Shown one piece after another: positions 33,799 to 43,883 of a stretch of DNA of 64,000 nucleotides (the stretch's first letter is position 1; the number at the start of each line of letters is the position of its first letter). The stretch spans positions 3,038,001 through 3,102,000 of the forward strand of contig CBDHDW010000013.1 in the NCBI GenBank assembly GCA_965261915.1, read 5' to 3'. The DNA comes from JAIBDK01 sp965261915 (lineage in GTDB: Bacteria > Pseudomonadota > Gammaproteobacteria > Arenicellales > Poriferihabitantaceae). The position numbers were made by a program, and so were the translations under genes. Below the pieces are notes generated by a model that made no database searches, was not told the DNA's origin, and worked only from the letters and a program-made list of their open reading frames with translations.

Positions 33799-34965
33799 AT
33801 GTTTGAATATTTAGACACAGTAAGTCAAAAGGCGGTCATTAAGGTCGTAGGCGTTGGCGGCGGTGGTGGAAACGCGGTGGACCACATGCTGACCGCGGAT
33901 CTGGATGGGGTTGATTTCGTTAACGCCAACACCGACGCGCAAATGTTGTCTCGATCAAGCGCACCGACGATTTTGCAGCTTGGTGAAGGATTGACTAAAG
34001 GCCTTGGTGCCGGCGCTGATCCAGAGATTGGCCGGCAGGCTGCGATGGAAGATCGAGATCGTATTAGTGCGGCGATAGACGGAGCTGACATGATCTTTAT
34101 TACCGCCGGCATGGGTGGTGGTACTGGAACGGGCGCGGCCCCGGTTATTGCCGAACTTGCCCGCGAAAAAGATATTCTGACGGTCGCAGTTGTTACTCGG
34201 CCTTTTCCGTTTGAAGGCAAAAAACGCAACGCTATTGCTGATCAGGGAATCGATGAATTGCAGGATCGGGTAGATTCACTGATCATCATCCCAAATGAAA
34301 AAGTAGCTACGGTGATGGGGCATGACGCAATACTGGGCGATGCATTTAACAAAGCCAACGAAGTGTTGTTTAACGCCGTTCAGGGAATTTCCGAGCTGAT
34401 AACTCGACCCGGAGTGATTAATGTGGATTTCGCCGATGTTCGAACGGTGATGTCTGAGATGGGGATGGCGATAATGGGTTCGGCTACTGTTAGCGGCGAG
34501 AATCGTGCGCTAGAAGCGGCAAGGCGTGCGATTTCCAGTCCGCTTCTTGAGGACGTCAATCTGCAGGGCGCAAAAGGCTTGTTAGTGAACATTACTGCCG
34601 GGCCTGATATCACAATCGGTGAATTTGAAGCGGTTGGTACCGCCATACATGAGTATGCTGCGGAGGATGCTAATGTTGTGATTGGAACGGCGTTGGATTC
34701 AGGAATGCAAGGCGATTTACGGGTAACCATGGTCGCCACAGGATTGGCTGATTCCAGAGCGACGTCTGCAGTGCCGGAACCGGCCGAATCGCTCCAGATA
34801 AAAGCAGCCGAGCCGGTTCAATCAAGCGCAGAAGATAGGCCGCCGATGGCGATGCCCGGGAGGCGTTATGCTGCGGTTGGAGGGCGAGGTTTACCCGGCG
34901 ATACAGGCCAGGTGGATATGGATCGTCTGGATATTCCGGCATTTCTGCGTAAGCAGGCAGATTGA
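33799..34965 (+). CDS. ftsZ: Cell division protein FtsZ
   Basis: Tubulin-like GTPase forming the Z ring. GVGGGGGNAVDHM near residue 20, the tubulin signature MGGGTGTGAAPVIA, and the C-terminal conserved peptide LDIPAFLRKQ that binds FtsA and ZipA are present. A ribosome-binding GAGGAGGG precedes the ATG. Length 388. The 92-base gap after ftsA may contain its own promoter. Confidence 0.97.
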   Translation: MFEYLDTVSQKAVIKVVGVGGGGGNAVDHMLTADLDGVDFVNANTDAQMLSRSSAPTILQLGEGLTKGLGAGADPEIGRQAAMEDRDRISAAIDGADMIFITAGMGGGTGTGAAPVIAELAREKDILTVAVVTRPFPFEGKKRNAIADQGIDELQDRVDSLIIIPNEKVATVMGHDAILGDAFNKANEVLFNAVQGISELITRPGVINVDFADVRTVMSEMGMAIMGSATVSGENRALEAARRAISSPLLEDVNLQGAKGLLVNITAGPDITIGEFEAVGTAIHEYAAEDANVVIGTALDSGMQGDLRVTMVATGLADSRATSAVPEPAESLQIKAAEPVQSSAEDRPPMAMPGRRYAAVGGRGLPGDTGQVDMDRLDIPAFLRKQAD

Positions 34966-35133
34966 GTAATAAACCAGCAATACGGTTTTATATTTCGTGT
35001 GCCAGGGGTAGCTCAGGGTGAAATCAATACAAACGCAGCAAAATAGAGAAAAGCTGTTTTATTTCAAGCAGTTTTATTGTAGTATTCGCCTCTTTTCTAG
35101 CCCTTGATTTTTATTTATCTGAAAACGACGCGA

Positions 35134-36045
35134 ATGATCCGACAAAGAACACTAAACAACATCATTCGTGCCACCGGGGTAGGTCTGCATACTGGTGAAA
35201 AAGTTTACCTGACGCTAAAACCCGCACCGGTCGACACTGGTATTATCTTTCAGCGAGTTGATCTTGACCCGCAAGTTGCTGTTGCCGCCACGCCGGAAAA
35301 TGTGAGTGATACGCGTTTATCAACAACACTGGAAAAAGATGATGTAAAAATTTCCACTGTAGAGCATCTCATGTCGGCATTTGCCGGGTTGGGAATTGAC
35401 AATGCCTACGTCGAATTGAGCGCCCCTGAAGTACCGATTATGGATGGCAGTGCAGGTCCGTTTGTATTTTTACTTCAGTCTGCGGGAATTTCCGAGCAGG
35501 AAAAGCTGAAGCAGTTTATCCGAATTAAAAAACCACTCATCGTTGAAGATGGTGACAAATGGGTAAAGTTTGAACCTTTCAATGGCTTTAAAGTTTCCTT
35601 TGCAATCGATTTTGACCATCCAATTTTGCAAAACTCGACACAGTTTGCGGAAGTTGATTTTTCAACCACATCTTTTGTGAAAGAAGTAAGCCGAGCAAGA
35701 ACTTTTGGTTTTATGGATGACCTTGAAGCGCTTCGCAATGCCGGGCTTGCTCAGGGCGGCAGCTTCGACAACGCTATCGTCATGGACTCATATCATATTT
35801 TGAATGATGATGGTCTGCGTTATGAAGATGAGTTCGTAAAGCATAAGGTTCTTGATGCGATAGGTGATTTGTATCTGCTCGGACATCCACTGATTGGCGC
35901 TTTTAGTGCGCATAAATCAGGCCACGAGTTAAACAATCGTATCCTAAGAAATCTGGTCGAAAATGAATCTGCATGGGAACTGGTTTCCTATGAAGATGAA
36001 GAAGAAGTCCCCATTGCGTTTGTACGTACCGCCGCCGCAGCCTAG
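35134..36045 (+). CDS. lpxC: UDP-3-O-acyl-GlcNAc deacetylase LpxC
   Basis: Zinc enzyme carrying out the committed step of lipid A synthesis. Motifs: GVGLHTGEKVYLTL, STVEHLMSAFAGLGIDNA (zinc His), MDGSAGPFVFLL and KHKVLDAIGDLYLLGHPLIG (zinc His/Asp). Starting at ATG 35134 gives 303 residues, equal to the family norm; a TTG at 35104 is the longer option. The 168 bases after ftsZ hold no gene. Confidence 0.96.
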   Translation: MIRQRTLNNIIRATGVGLHTGEKVYLTLKPAPVDTGIIFQRVDLDPQVAVAATPENVSDTRLSTTLEKDDVKISTVEHLMSAFAGLGIDNAYVELSAPEVPIMDGSAGPFVFLLQSAGISEQEKLKQFIRIKKPLIVEDGDKWVKFEPFNGFKVSFAIDFDHPILQNSTQFAEVDFSTTSFVKEVSRARTFGFMDDLEALRNAGLAQGGSFDNAIVMDSYHILNDDGLRYEDEFVKHKVLDAIGDLYLLGHPLIGAFSAHKSGHELNNRILRNLVENESAWELVSYEDEEEVPIAFVRTAAAA

Positions 36046-36089
36046 TCACGCCGTTTTAGCACAAACCGGATACACGGTTTACCGTCGAT

Positions 36090-36533
36090 TTACGAACCTC
36101 GTTTTTTTGCCAGATTTTGAAGAGACGCTTTTAAGCCCGTGTGGCTAACGTTTTTAGACAGTTTTTCGATTGATTCTGCATTGCGTTTCGATAATCTGAT
36201 TTCCTTTTTATAGGCTTTTTTCTTGTCCTTGGGGAGACAGGATGTTGGGGTGATTTTGATTACCAGATCCGAAACTTTAAACGAGAGCTCCTCGATTTGT
36301 CGTAACAGGGACGGGGATTGATGACGAAGCTGAGTTGCCCATGCCGGGGAATCGCAAAATATCACCAGTCGACCAGATCGGTAGATCAGTGGTCTTGTAA
36401 AGGGGGCGATGATTCCTGCTTCCGTTCGCCAAAATTCGGCCAGGCGTGCCTGTATATCCGGTTCTGCAGGAGGGTCGTCCAACTGCGGAAGAATTTCGGA
36501 GACAAGTTTAGAAATGGGAAGTGATTTATTCAT
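36090..36533 (-). CDS. dciA: DciA-like DUF721 protein (replicative helicase loader/regulator)
   Basis: DUF721 protein. In bacteria lacking DnaC/DnaI loaders, DciA helps load DnaB helicase. Seen: the segment LIYRSGRLVIFCDSPAWATQ followed by LRHQSPSLLRQIEEL, matching the DUF721 core, and a basic C-terminal tail. Length 147 is usual. It sits between lpxC and secA, divergent from secA, its common place in gammaproteobacteria. Confidence 0.82.
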   Translation of the reverse strand: MNKSLPISKLVSEILPQLDDPPAEPDIQARLAEFWRTEAGIIAPFTRPLIYRSGRLVIFCDSPAWATQLRHQSPSLLRQIEELSFKVSDLVIKITPTSCLPKDKKKAYKKEIRLSKRNAESIEKLSKNVSHTGLKASLQNLAKKRGS

Positions 36534-36602
36534 GTTTTTTCATGAGGCTCATTGAGAAATGTCTGGCATAATCCGGCCGCAATCAATAATAGTACTATTT
36601 AT

Positions 36603-39314
36603 ATGCTGCAAAATGCACTAACGAAAGTTTTTGGGGACAGAAATCAACGACTTCTGAAAACCTTTCGAAAAACGGTTGTTCAGATTAACAGGCTGGAATC
36701 TGAGCTGCAATCGCTTAGTGACAGGGCCCTGAAACGCAAAACCAGCGAATTTCAGACGCGATCTCGTAATGGAGAAAGTGCGGAAGATTTATTGGTCGAG
36801 TCTTTTGCAGTGGTTCGGGAAGCCAGTGTGCGGGCGCTGGGATTGCGTCATTTTGATGTGCAAATGATCGGCGGAATGGTCCTTAATCAGGGCAAAATTG
36901 CAGAAATGAAAACCGGGGAAGGTAAAACTCTGGTGGCAACGTTGCCCGCTTATTTGAATGCGGTGTGCGGATCTGCAGTGCATGTGGTTACGGTTAATGA
37001 CTATCTGGCAAATCGGGATGCAGACTGGATGGACAAGATCTATAATTTTCTCGGTTTGACTGTTGGCGTAATTTATTCTGGGCAGGACAGGGATGAGAAG
37101 AAGCAGGCTTATCAGTCTGATATTGTTTATGGAACCAACAATGAGTTTGGTTTTGATTATCTGCGTGACAATATGGCTTTTTCCGGGGAGGATCGATTCC
37201 AGAGAGGATTGGGTTTTGCTGTTGTTGATGAGGTGGATTCCATTCTTATCGATGAGGCGAGAACGCCATTGGTAATTTCGGGCCCGGCCGAAGACAGTGT
37301 GGATATGTATCCTAAAATGAATGCACTGGTTCCCAAACTGGTTAAACAGGAGGAAGAAGATGGGCCAGGAGATTTTTCTGTAGATGAAAAGTCTCGACAA
37401 ATCTCGTTGACCGAAGCAGGTTACGAAAATGCCGAACAGATGCTGCAAACTGCGGACCTGCTGGAAGCTGGGAGCAGTCTTTATGATGTTGCTAATATAG
37501 GTTTGATGCACCACCTGTATGCTGCACTTCGTGCTTACAATTTGTTTAGCCGCGATGTTGACTACATCGTTCGTGATGACAGCATCATCATTATTGACGA
37601 ATTTACTGGCAGAATGATGCCGGGTCGGCGCTGGTCCGAAGGATTGCATCAGGCGATTGAGGCAAAGGAAGGTGTGAATATACAGCAGGAAAACCAGACT
37701 CTGGCGTCGATTACTTTCCAAAATTATTTCAGGTTGTATGAAAAGCTGTCCGGTATGACAGGAACGGCCGATACAGAAGCACCGGAATTTTTGCAGATTT
37801 ATGGCCTGGAAGTTATCATTATGCCCACGAATCAGGACATGATTCGGGAAGATGCTGCGGATCTGGTTTATCGCACTACAGATGAGAAGTTTGCAGCGAT
37901 TTGCGAAGGAATCGAAGATTCTCGCAGTCGGCAGCAGCCCGTTCTGGTGGGGACTGCATCGATTGAGTCATCTGAACGTTTATCCGCTATTCTTAATAAA
38001 AAGACAATTGATCATCAGATTTTGAATGCAAAACATCACGGCAAAGAAGCTGAGATTATTGCCGAAGCCGGCCGCCCCGGAAAAGTAACTATCGCAACCA
38101 ATATGGCTGGTCGAGGAACCGATATTGTTCTCGGCGGAAACCTTGAGCTGGAACTTGCTGATGTGGAAGATGAGGCGAGACAGCAGGAAATACGTGACGA
38201 CTGGCGGTCGCGTCATAAACAGGTACTTGAAGCAGGCGGTCTGCATGTTTTGGGGACAGAGCGTAACGAATCCAGGAGAGTTGATAACCAATTGCGCGGC
38301 CGATGCGGCCGCCAGGGAGATCCAGGGTCCAGCCGATTCTATCTGTCTTTGGAAGATAGTTTGATGCGTATATTTGGCTCACAAAAGATATCCGGATTGA
38401 TGGAAAAACTGGGTATGGAAGATGGTGAGGCGATCGAACATCCCTGGGTATCTCGTGCCATTGAAAATGCGCAGAAAAAGGTCGAAGGGCATAACTTTGA
38501 TATGAGAAAGCAACTTCTTGAATATGACGATGTAGCCAATGAGCAGCGCAAGGTTATCTACGAACAACGTAATGATCTCATGGAAACAGAGGATATTTCT
38601 GATTACGTTAAGGAAATCCGGGCGGAGGTGGTTGGTGATGTTATCAGTCAGTCTGTGCCACTGCAGTCGCTGGAGGAGCAGTGGGATGTCGAACAACTGG
38701 AAAAGGATATTGAAGCCGGATTTGGTTTAAAACTTGAGGTCAGACAGTGGCTGGAAAATGATGACGAACTGTATGAAGAGCCCCTTCGTAAAAAAATTCT
38801 AAGTTCAGTCAACGACATGATTCAGACAAAAGAAGATCGGGTCGGCAGCGAAAATATGCGTAATTTCGAAAAGCAAATTATGCTTAAAGTTCTGGATGAT
38901 CAATGGAAAGAGCATCTTGCAAACATGGACTTCCTTCGACAGGGCATTGGCTTGCGCGGCTACGCACAAAAGAACCCGAAACAGGAATACAAACGGGAAG
39001 CCTACGAAATGTTTTCATCGTTACTGGAATCGGTAAAGTTTGAAGTCAGCTCGATACTGGCAAAGGTGCATGTTCCCAGTGAAGAAGAAATAATGCAGAT
39101 GCAGCAGCAATTGCGAGAACAGCAAGAGCAGCAGGGCGGGATGAGTTACATCCATGAGGACGCAAATCCTGCGGATCAATCGAGTGAACAAAAACAATCC
39201 AGACAGGCGGGTGCCGACAAGCCTTTTGTGAGAAGCGGCAAAAAGGTGGGTAGAAACGAACCTTGTCCGTGTGGTTCAGGGAAAAAATTCAAGCAATGCC
39301 ACGGCAAGCTTTAG
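36603..39314 (+). CDS. secA: Preprotein translocase ATPase SecA
   Basis: Motor that drives proteins through SecYEG. Walker A MKTGEGKTLVATLPAYL near residue 102, Walker B VVDEVDSILIDEARTPL, TNMAGRGTDIVLGGN and QLRGRCGRQGDPGSSRF are present. The C-terminal zinc motif CPCGSGKKFKQCHG binds SecB and lipids. I start at ATG 36603 (MLQNALTKVFGDRNQRLLK), giving 903 residues like E. coli. Confidence 0.97.
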   Translation: MLQNALTKVFGDRNQRLLKTFRKTVVQINRLESELQSLSDRALKRKTSEFQTRSRNGESAEDLLVESFAVVREASVRALGLRHFDVQMIGGMVLNQGKIAEMKTGEGKTLVATLPAYLNAVCGSAVHVVTVNDYLANRDADWMDKIYNFLGLTVGVIYSGQDRDEKKQAYQSDIVYGTNNEFGFDYLRDNMAFSGEDRFQRGLGFAVVDEVDSILIDEARTPLVISGPAEDSVDMYPKMNALVPKLVKQEEEDGPGDFSVDEKSRQISLTEAGYENAEQMLQTADLLEAGSSLYDVANIGLMHHLYAALRAYNLFSRDVDYIVRDDSIIIIDEFTGRMMPGRRWSEGLHQAIEAKEGVNIQQENQTLASITFQNYFRLYEKLSGMTGTADTEAPEFLQIYGLEVIIMPTNQDMIREDAADLVYRTTDEKFAAICEGIEDSRSRQQPVLVGTASIESSERLSAILNKKTIDHQILNAKHHGKEAEIIAEAGRPGKVTIATNMAGRGTDIVLGGNLELELADVEDEARQQEIRDDWRSRHKQVLEAGGLHVLGTERNESRRVDNQLRGRCGRQGDPGSSRFYLSLEDSLMRIFGSQKISGLMEKLGMEDGEAIEHPWVSRAIENAQKKVEGHNFDMRKQLLEYDDVANEQRKVIYEQRNDLMETEDISDYVKEIRAEVVGDVISQSVPLQSLEEQWDVEQLEKDIEAGFGLKLEVRQWLENDDELYEEPLRKKILSSVNDMIQTKEDRVGSENMRNFEKQIMLKVLDDQWKEHLANMDFLRQGIGLRGYAQKNPKQEYKREAYEMFSSLLESVKFEVSSILAKVHVPSEEEIMQMQQQLREQQEQQGGMSYIHEDANPADQSSEQKQSRQAGADKPFVRSGKKVGRNEPCPCGSGKKFKQCHGKL

Positions 39315-39459
39315 GTGTCTGTTGATGCTCGATGTTTAAAGCGAAGGTTTTCTTTTGACCGGGTTGGTGATGTCTCGCCACCACAGAAAGGCTTGCTGCA
39401 ACCCATTCGCCTGTTCCGCAGTACCGCTTGTATTCAGCCGGCTTAGTTAGTGATTTAGT

Positions 39460-40692
39460 ATGACCATGAACAAGAGTCCACTTGCGCCGCAGAACTTTCC
39501 TGATCTGCCCGCAATTGCTGGAGTAAAGATTTCCACTGCCGCAGCAGAAATAAAATACCCAGACAGGGATGATTTGCTGATGGTGGAATTTTCTGAGAAT
39601 ACTTGCGCCGCAGGTGTATTTACACAATCCCTGACGGCGAGTGCCCCCGTTTTGTTGTGCAGAAAGAATTTGCAGAATTCAACGGCACGTGGATTGCTTG
39701 TCAATTCGGGCAACGCGAATGCGTTTACCGGGAAAACCGGGGAGCGAGACTGTGAAATTTCTGCGGCTGCTGTTGCTAACGCCATTGACTGCACGGTCAA
39801 TGAGGTGTTTCTCGCATCGACGGGTGTCATTGGTGAGCCGCTTCCCGTTGAAAAAATCACGGCTGCCATTGCCGCCATGTACGACAGCCGAAGCTCCGAT
39901 TTATGGGTTGAATCAGCCAGCGCCATGATGACCACGGATACCTTCCCAAAAGCAGCTACACGTTCGGTAAAAATCGGCAGTACTGAAGTTACCCTTAACG
40001 GGATTGCCAAAGGATCGGGAATGATTGCACCAGATATGGCAACAATGCTGGCATTTTGTTTCACCGATGCGGCGATTGATAAGCCGCTGATTCAGGAAAT
40101 GCTGGTGCAGGCCAATCGCACCACTTTTAACGCCATAACCGTTGACAGTGACACCTCGACGAGCGATACCCTGATGATTTTTTCGACAGGGGAAGCCGGA
40201 AATCAGCGTCCTGAAAGTATTTCGGACTCGTCTATTGCTGATTTCAAATCTGCTTTGGAAGATCTGCTGCGTGATTTGGCGCATCAGGTTATTCGAGATG
40301 GTGAGGGCGCAACAAAATTTATCGAGGTGCGGGTAACGGGCGCAGAATCGCAGGCTGCAGCAAAAGTGATTGCTGCATCTGTGGCAAATTCTCCGCTGGT
40401 TAAGACTGCAATCGCAGGTGAGGATGCAAACTGGGGTAGAGTGGTAATGGCCGTGGGCAAGTCTGGTCAAAAAGCAGATCGCGATATGCTCGAAATTCGC
40501 ATGGGCGGAGTGTTAATAACGAAGCATGGAGAGGTTGTCCAGGATTATGACGAAATACGGGTTTCTCAGCACCTCAAGCAGTCCGAAGTGGGAATTGCGG
40601 TGGACGTCGGTATCGGAGAAGGCGAGTTTACAATTTGGACCTGTGATTTAACCCATGGCTACATCACTATCAATGCCGATTATCGGTCCTGA
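39460..40692 (+). CDS. argJ: Glutamate N-acetyltransferase / amino-acid acetyltransferase ArgJ
   Basis: Arginine biosynthesis enzyme that transfers acetyl from N-acetylornithine to glutamate and may also use acetyl-CoA. It is made as a proprotein cleaving itself before a threonine: KGSGMIAPDMATMLAF, with T195. LVNSGNANAFTG and the C-terminal YITINADYRS are typical. A nearby second ATG at 39466 could be used instead. Length 410. The end overlaps mutT. Confidence 0.94.
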   Translation: MTMNKSPLAPQNFPDLPAIAGVKISTAAAEIKYPDRDDLLMVEFSENTCAAGVFTQSLTASAPVLLCRKNLQNSTARGLLVNSGNANAFTGKTGERDCEISAAAVANAIDCTVNEVFLASTGVIGEPLPVEKITAAIAAMYDSRSSDLWVESASAMMTTDTFPKAATRSVKIGSTEVTLNGIAKGSGMIAPDMATMLAFCFTDAAIDKPLIQEMLVQANRTTFNAITVDSDTSTSDTLMIFSTGEAGNQRPESISDSSIADFKSALEDLLRDLAHQVIRDGEGATKFIEVRVTGAESQAAAKVIAASVANSPLVKTAIAGEDANWGRVVMAVGKSGQKADRDMLEIRMGGVLITKHGEVVQDYDEIRVSQHLKQSEVGIAVDVGIGEGEFTIWTCDLTHGYITINADYRS

Positions 40693-41071
40693 TGCGCGTC
40701 TTCAGGTGGTGGTTGGTGTTGCGCTTGATAAACACGATCGCTGCCTGATTCAACAACGCCCTGAAGGAAAAATCTGTTCTGGTCAGTGGGAATTTCCGGG
40801 CGGTAAGATTGAATCTGGTGAGACCGCACTACAAGCGTTGGTTCGCGAATTTAAAGAAGAATTGGGTATTACAGTGAATTCTGCGCGGTTTCTTGCAGAA
40901 ATCCAGCACGATTACGATCACGCCAATGTTTGCCTGTCGGTTTATATCGTTCAGGAATTCACAGGTACGCCACAAGCGCTGGAAAAGCAGAATTTTGACT
41001 GGGCTGTCAAATCAGATATATCAAGCCGAAATGTTCTTGAAGCGGTATTTCCGATACTCGATTATCTATAA
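40673..41071 (+). CDS. mutT: 8-oxo-dGTP diphosphatase MutT
   Basis: NUDIX enzyme that cleanses the nucleotide pool of 8-oxo-dGTP. NUDIX box: GGKIESGETALQALVREFKE plus ELGI; the N-terminal strand VVVGVALDKHDRCLIQQRPE and WEFPGGK fit MutT. Starts at 40655 or 40673 both overlap argJ; I chose the latter because its 132 residues match MutT length. Its usual neighbour near secA and argJ supports the call. Confidence 0.88.
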   Translation: MPIIGPDARLQVVVGVALDKHDRCLIQQRPEGKICSGQWEFPGGKIESGETALQALVREFKEELGITVNSARFLAEIQHDYDHANVCLSVYIVQEFTGTPQALEKQNFDWAVKSDISSRNVLEAVFPILDYL

Positions 41072-41133
41072 TTCACGGTATACCATCTGCGTAATTGTTA
41101 CCGGGCCTCTTTTCAGAATGGCGTAGAAACAAG

Positions 41134-41730
41134 TCAGGAAAACTGTTTTATCAACTGTTGATGAACCTGAAGAATCTGGTGGCGGAGTTGTTTCTCTGTT
41201 GAATGATTTATGAGAACGTGATCTGCATGGATACGGCGTTCTTCATCGCTGAGTTGCGTGTTCAAAATATTGTCAATTTGAGAGCGAGTCATGTTGCGAT
41301 TCTCGATCAGTCTTTGTATGCGAATCCAGTTCGAACAGGTGATAACGATCACACTGTCCATTTCAGACCATTGGCCTGTCTCGATTAACAATGGGATCTC
41401 GAGTATGGCATAGGGTGTATCGTACGATTCACTCAGGACATGCATATTCTGCCGTATAACCGGATGCAGAATGGATTCAAGATGTTCACGCTTATGGACA
41501 TCAGCGAACACGATTTCTCCAAGTCGTGCTCTATTAATCTGTCCATTATTTGTCAGCATGGAATGGCCAAAATAGTCAACAATCAGGTTGTACTGGTCAG
41601 TGCCAGGCACGGTTAATTCCCGAGCAATCTGATCCGCATCAATGGTCGGGATTTCGAGGGAATGAAAAATACCGGCCACGGTAGATTTGCCACTGCCAAT
41701 GCCGCCGCACAAACCAACTTTAGCCGCCAT
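41134..41730 (-). CDS. coaE: Dephospho-CoA kinase CoaE
   Basis: Last step of coenzyme A synthesis. P-loop GLCGGIGSGKSTVAG is near the start, then IDADQIARELTVPGT, and HPVIRQNM and EIPLLIETG follow in family order. The open frame extends upstream into pilD, but the real start is ATG 41730 (MAAKVGLCGG), overlapping the pilD stop by one base. Length 198. Last gene of the pilBCD-coaE unit. Confidence 0.95.
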   Translation of the reverse strand: MAAKVGLCGGIGSGKSTVAGIFHSLEIPTIDADQIARELTVPGTDQYNLIVDYFGHSMLTNNGQINRARLGEIVFADVHKREHLESILHPVIRQNMHVLSESYDTPYAILEIPLLIETGQWSEMDSVIVITCSNWIRIQRLIENRNMTRSQIDNILNTQLSDEERRIHADHVLINHSTEKQLRHQILQVHQQLIKQFS

Positions 41731-42605
41731 TAAATCCGAAAAATCTGCAAATAGTTTTCCATCAGAATATCTCCCCACATGAGAGCAATCCAACCGGAAA
41801 TGATGAGGTAAGGCCCGAAAGCGATAGCTGCCTCCCTGGATTGTTTTCGAAACAGCATCATCGAAACTGCAAAAACAGTACCACTGAGAGAAGCAATGAG
41901 AATCACAATTGGCAGGTATTGCCAGCCGACCCATGCCCCAATACAACTGAGCAATTTGAAGTCACCGTATCCCATGCCTTCCTTGCCGCTAAGACGGTGA
42001 TGGATCTGGTAAATGGTCCACAGTACAAGATAGCCTGCGATAGCACCGATTACTGAAGATTGCAGGTCAGTAAACATCTCAAAACTATTGACGAAAATCC
42101 CAATCCATAACAAAGGCAGCACAATTACATCAGGCAGTATTTGATGGTCGAAGTCGATAAATGCCAAAGCGATGAAACAGGAACTTAAAATCAGGCTAAA
42201 TATCAACCCTGGAGAGGGCCCAAACTGGACCCCCAAAAGCACCCATACCAGACCGGTCAGAAGTTCAATTATCGGGTATCGAATGGCGATGGGCTGCCTG
42301 CAGAAGCCGCATTTCCCGGCGAGAAATACATAACCCAGAATGGGGATATTTTGAGTTGATTTAAGTGAGCTTGAACATTTAGGGCATCTTGAACGCGGTC
42401 GAATCAGGTTGGCAGGCTGCTGATCTTTTGCATTGTCCGGGATATCCAGTGTTTCACGGCTTTGTTCGCGCCACTGCCAGAACAGCAGCGCCGGTAAACG
42501 CAGAATCACAACGTTCAGAAAGCTGCCAACAGATATTCCGGTGAGAAACAGGAGCAGAGAAAGGATTTCAGGGTACTGCTCGAAAATTGCAACCGGTTCA
42601 GACAT
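41730..42605 (-). CDS. pilD: Prepilin peptidase / N-methyltransferase PilD
   Basis: Inner-membrane aspartyl protease that cleaves and methylates type IV prepilins. It has the cytoplasmic CxxC pairs (RCPKCSSS and KCGFCRQ), about seven further helices and the two catalytic aspartates in FIDFDHQILPD and GYGDFKLLSCIGAW. Length 291. It follows pilC by 51 bases. Confidence 0.95.
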   Translation of the reverse strand: MSEPVAIFEQYPEILSLLLFLTGISVGSFLNVVILRLPALLFWQWREQSRETLDIPDNAKDQQPANLIRPRSRCPKCSSSLKSTQNIPILGYVFLAGKCGFCRQPIAIRYPIIELLTGLVWVLLGVQFGPSPGLIFSLILSSCFIALAFIDFDHQILPDVIVLPLLWIGIFVNSFEMFTDLQSSVIGAIAGYLVLWTIYQIHHRLSGKEGMGYGDFKLLSCIGAWVGWQYLPIVILIASLSGTVFAVSMMLFRKQSREAAIAFGPYLIISGWIALMWGDILMENYLQIFRI

Positions 42606-42656
42606 TAAAATTTAGCAGAAAAACAACTCGTTCGTGGTCGATGAATCAGAATTCCC

Positions 42657-43880
42657 CTAGAACACCGCGCCGAGTTGGAATATGGGCAGGTACATGGCGA
42701 TTACAATGGTTCCGACAATAACACCGAGAATAATAATCAGGAATGGTTCAACCAGACTGCTGATTATCGCAATCGAATTGTCAACCTCATCTTCGTAAAA
42801 TTCGGCAACTTTGTCGAGCATTCTTTCCAGTTCGCCGGCTTCTTCGCCGGTAGAGACCATTTGAATTGCCATCCCGGGAAAAAGCTCGGTATCGAGCATG
42901 GAGCTTTCCAGTGTACGTCCGGTTGAAACATCACGCTGTACTTCAAGCATGCCTCTCGTATAAACCCGGTTTCCTGCGGCGCGAGCAACGGTTTCGAGAG
43001 ATTCGACTAACGGAATGCCTGCACCAAACATGGTGGCCATTGTGCGGGATACGCGGGCAATGATGGCTTTGCGAATGATGGGGCCAAATACTGGGATTAT
43101 GAGTAATAGATAATCCATCGCGTACTGCATTTTGGGTGATCGGTTATAGGCAAATATAAGCAGAGTTATCAGCATTATCAGTGCGACCAGAATCCAGAAC
43201 CAGTACTGCTGAAACGCATGTGACATACTCACTACCCAGAGGGTAAGAGTAGGCAAATCTGAGCCGGAGTCGGAAAACAGGGATTCGAATTCGGGAATTA
43301 CGAAGATCAAAAGAATCGTGACGATCACAACAGCGACGATGATGACTAATACCGGATAAAACAGGGCTGAGCGAATTTTACCCTTGATTAGCTCGATTTT
43401 TTCAAGATAACTCGCGATCTTGTTCATCATGATATCCAGCGTGCCAGAGTCTTCACCTACACTAACCAGGCTGGCATACAGGCTATCGAAGTGATTGGGA
43501 TGTTTGCTTAGAACGGTGCTCAGGTTGGTTCCGGCTTCGACATCTTCCCGAATAGACGACAATAATTCTTTAACCGTCGCATCTTCGTGCCCAATGCTAA
43601 TTCCACGCAAGGATGTTGCAATGGGGATGCCGGCTTCCATCATCGTCGCTAACTGTCGAGTGAAAAATACGATGTCTTTTACTTTGACAGTTTTGCCGAA
43701 ACTGAACAGTGCTTTTCCGCTTTTGCGAATCTTTCGAACGCGAACACCCCGACGGCGTAATAATAACTTCGCCATCTGAATATTGGCTGCTTCAATTTCG
43801 CCGGAAGCTTTGCGACTGCCTTTATCGATTCCGCTCCAGACAAACGTTGAGGGTTTGTTTTTTTCTTTTGTTTTCGCCAT
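42657..43880 (-). CDS. pilC: Type IV pilus inner-membrane platform protein PilC
   Basis: Polytopic platform of the pilus assembly machine. Two T2SF/GspF domains are visible, with VFFTRQLATMMEAGIPIATS near residue 85 and RTMATMFGAGIPLVESLETV in the second half. Three to four hydrophobic segments (such as FYPVLVIIVAVVIVTILLIF) are present. Length 407. It is 3 bases after pilB. Confidence 0.95.
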   Translation of the reverse strand: MAKTKEKNKPSTFVWSGIDKGSRKASGEIEAANIQMAKLLLRRRGVRVRKIRKSGKALFSFGKTVKVKDIVFFTRQLATMMEAGIPIATSLRGISIGHEDATVKELLSSIREDVEAGTNLSTVLSKHPNHFDSLYASLVSVGEDSGTLDIMMNKIASYLEKIELIKGKIRSALFYPVLVIIVAVVIVTILLIFVIPEFESLFSDSGSDLPTLTLWVVSMSHAFQQYWFWILVALIMLITLLIFAYNRSPKMQYAMDYLLLIIPVFGPIIRKAIIARVSRTMATMFGAGIPLVESLETVARAAGNRVYTRGMLEVQRDVSTGRTLESSMLDTELFPGMAIQMVSTGEEAGELERMLDKVAEFYEDEVDNSIAIISSLVEPFLIIILGVIVGTIVIAMYLPIFQLGAVF

Positions 43881-43883
43881 GCT

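Noticed and set aside
35043..35085. AAGCTG / GCAG T-rich stretch between ftsZ and lpxC as terminator
   Set aside because: The arms are not complementary enough to form a stable hairpin.
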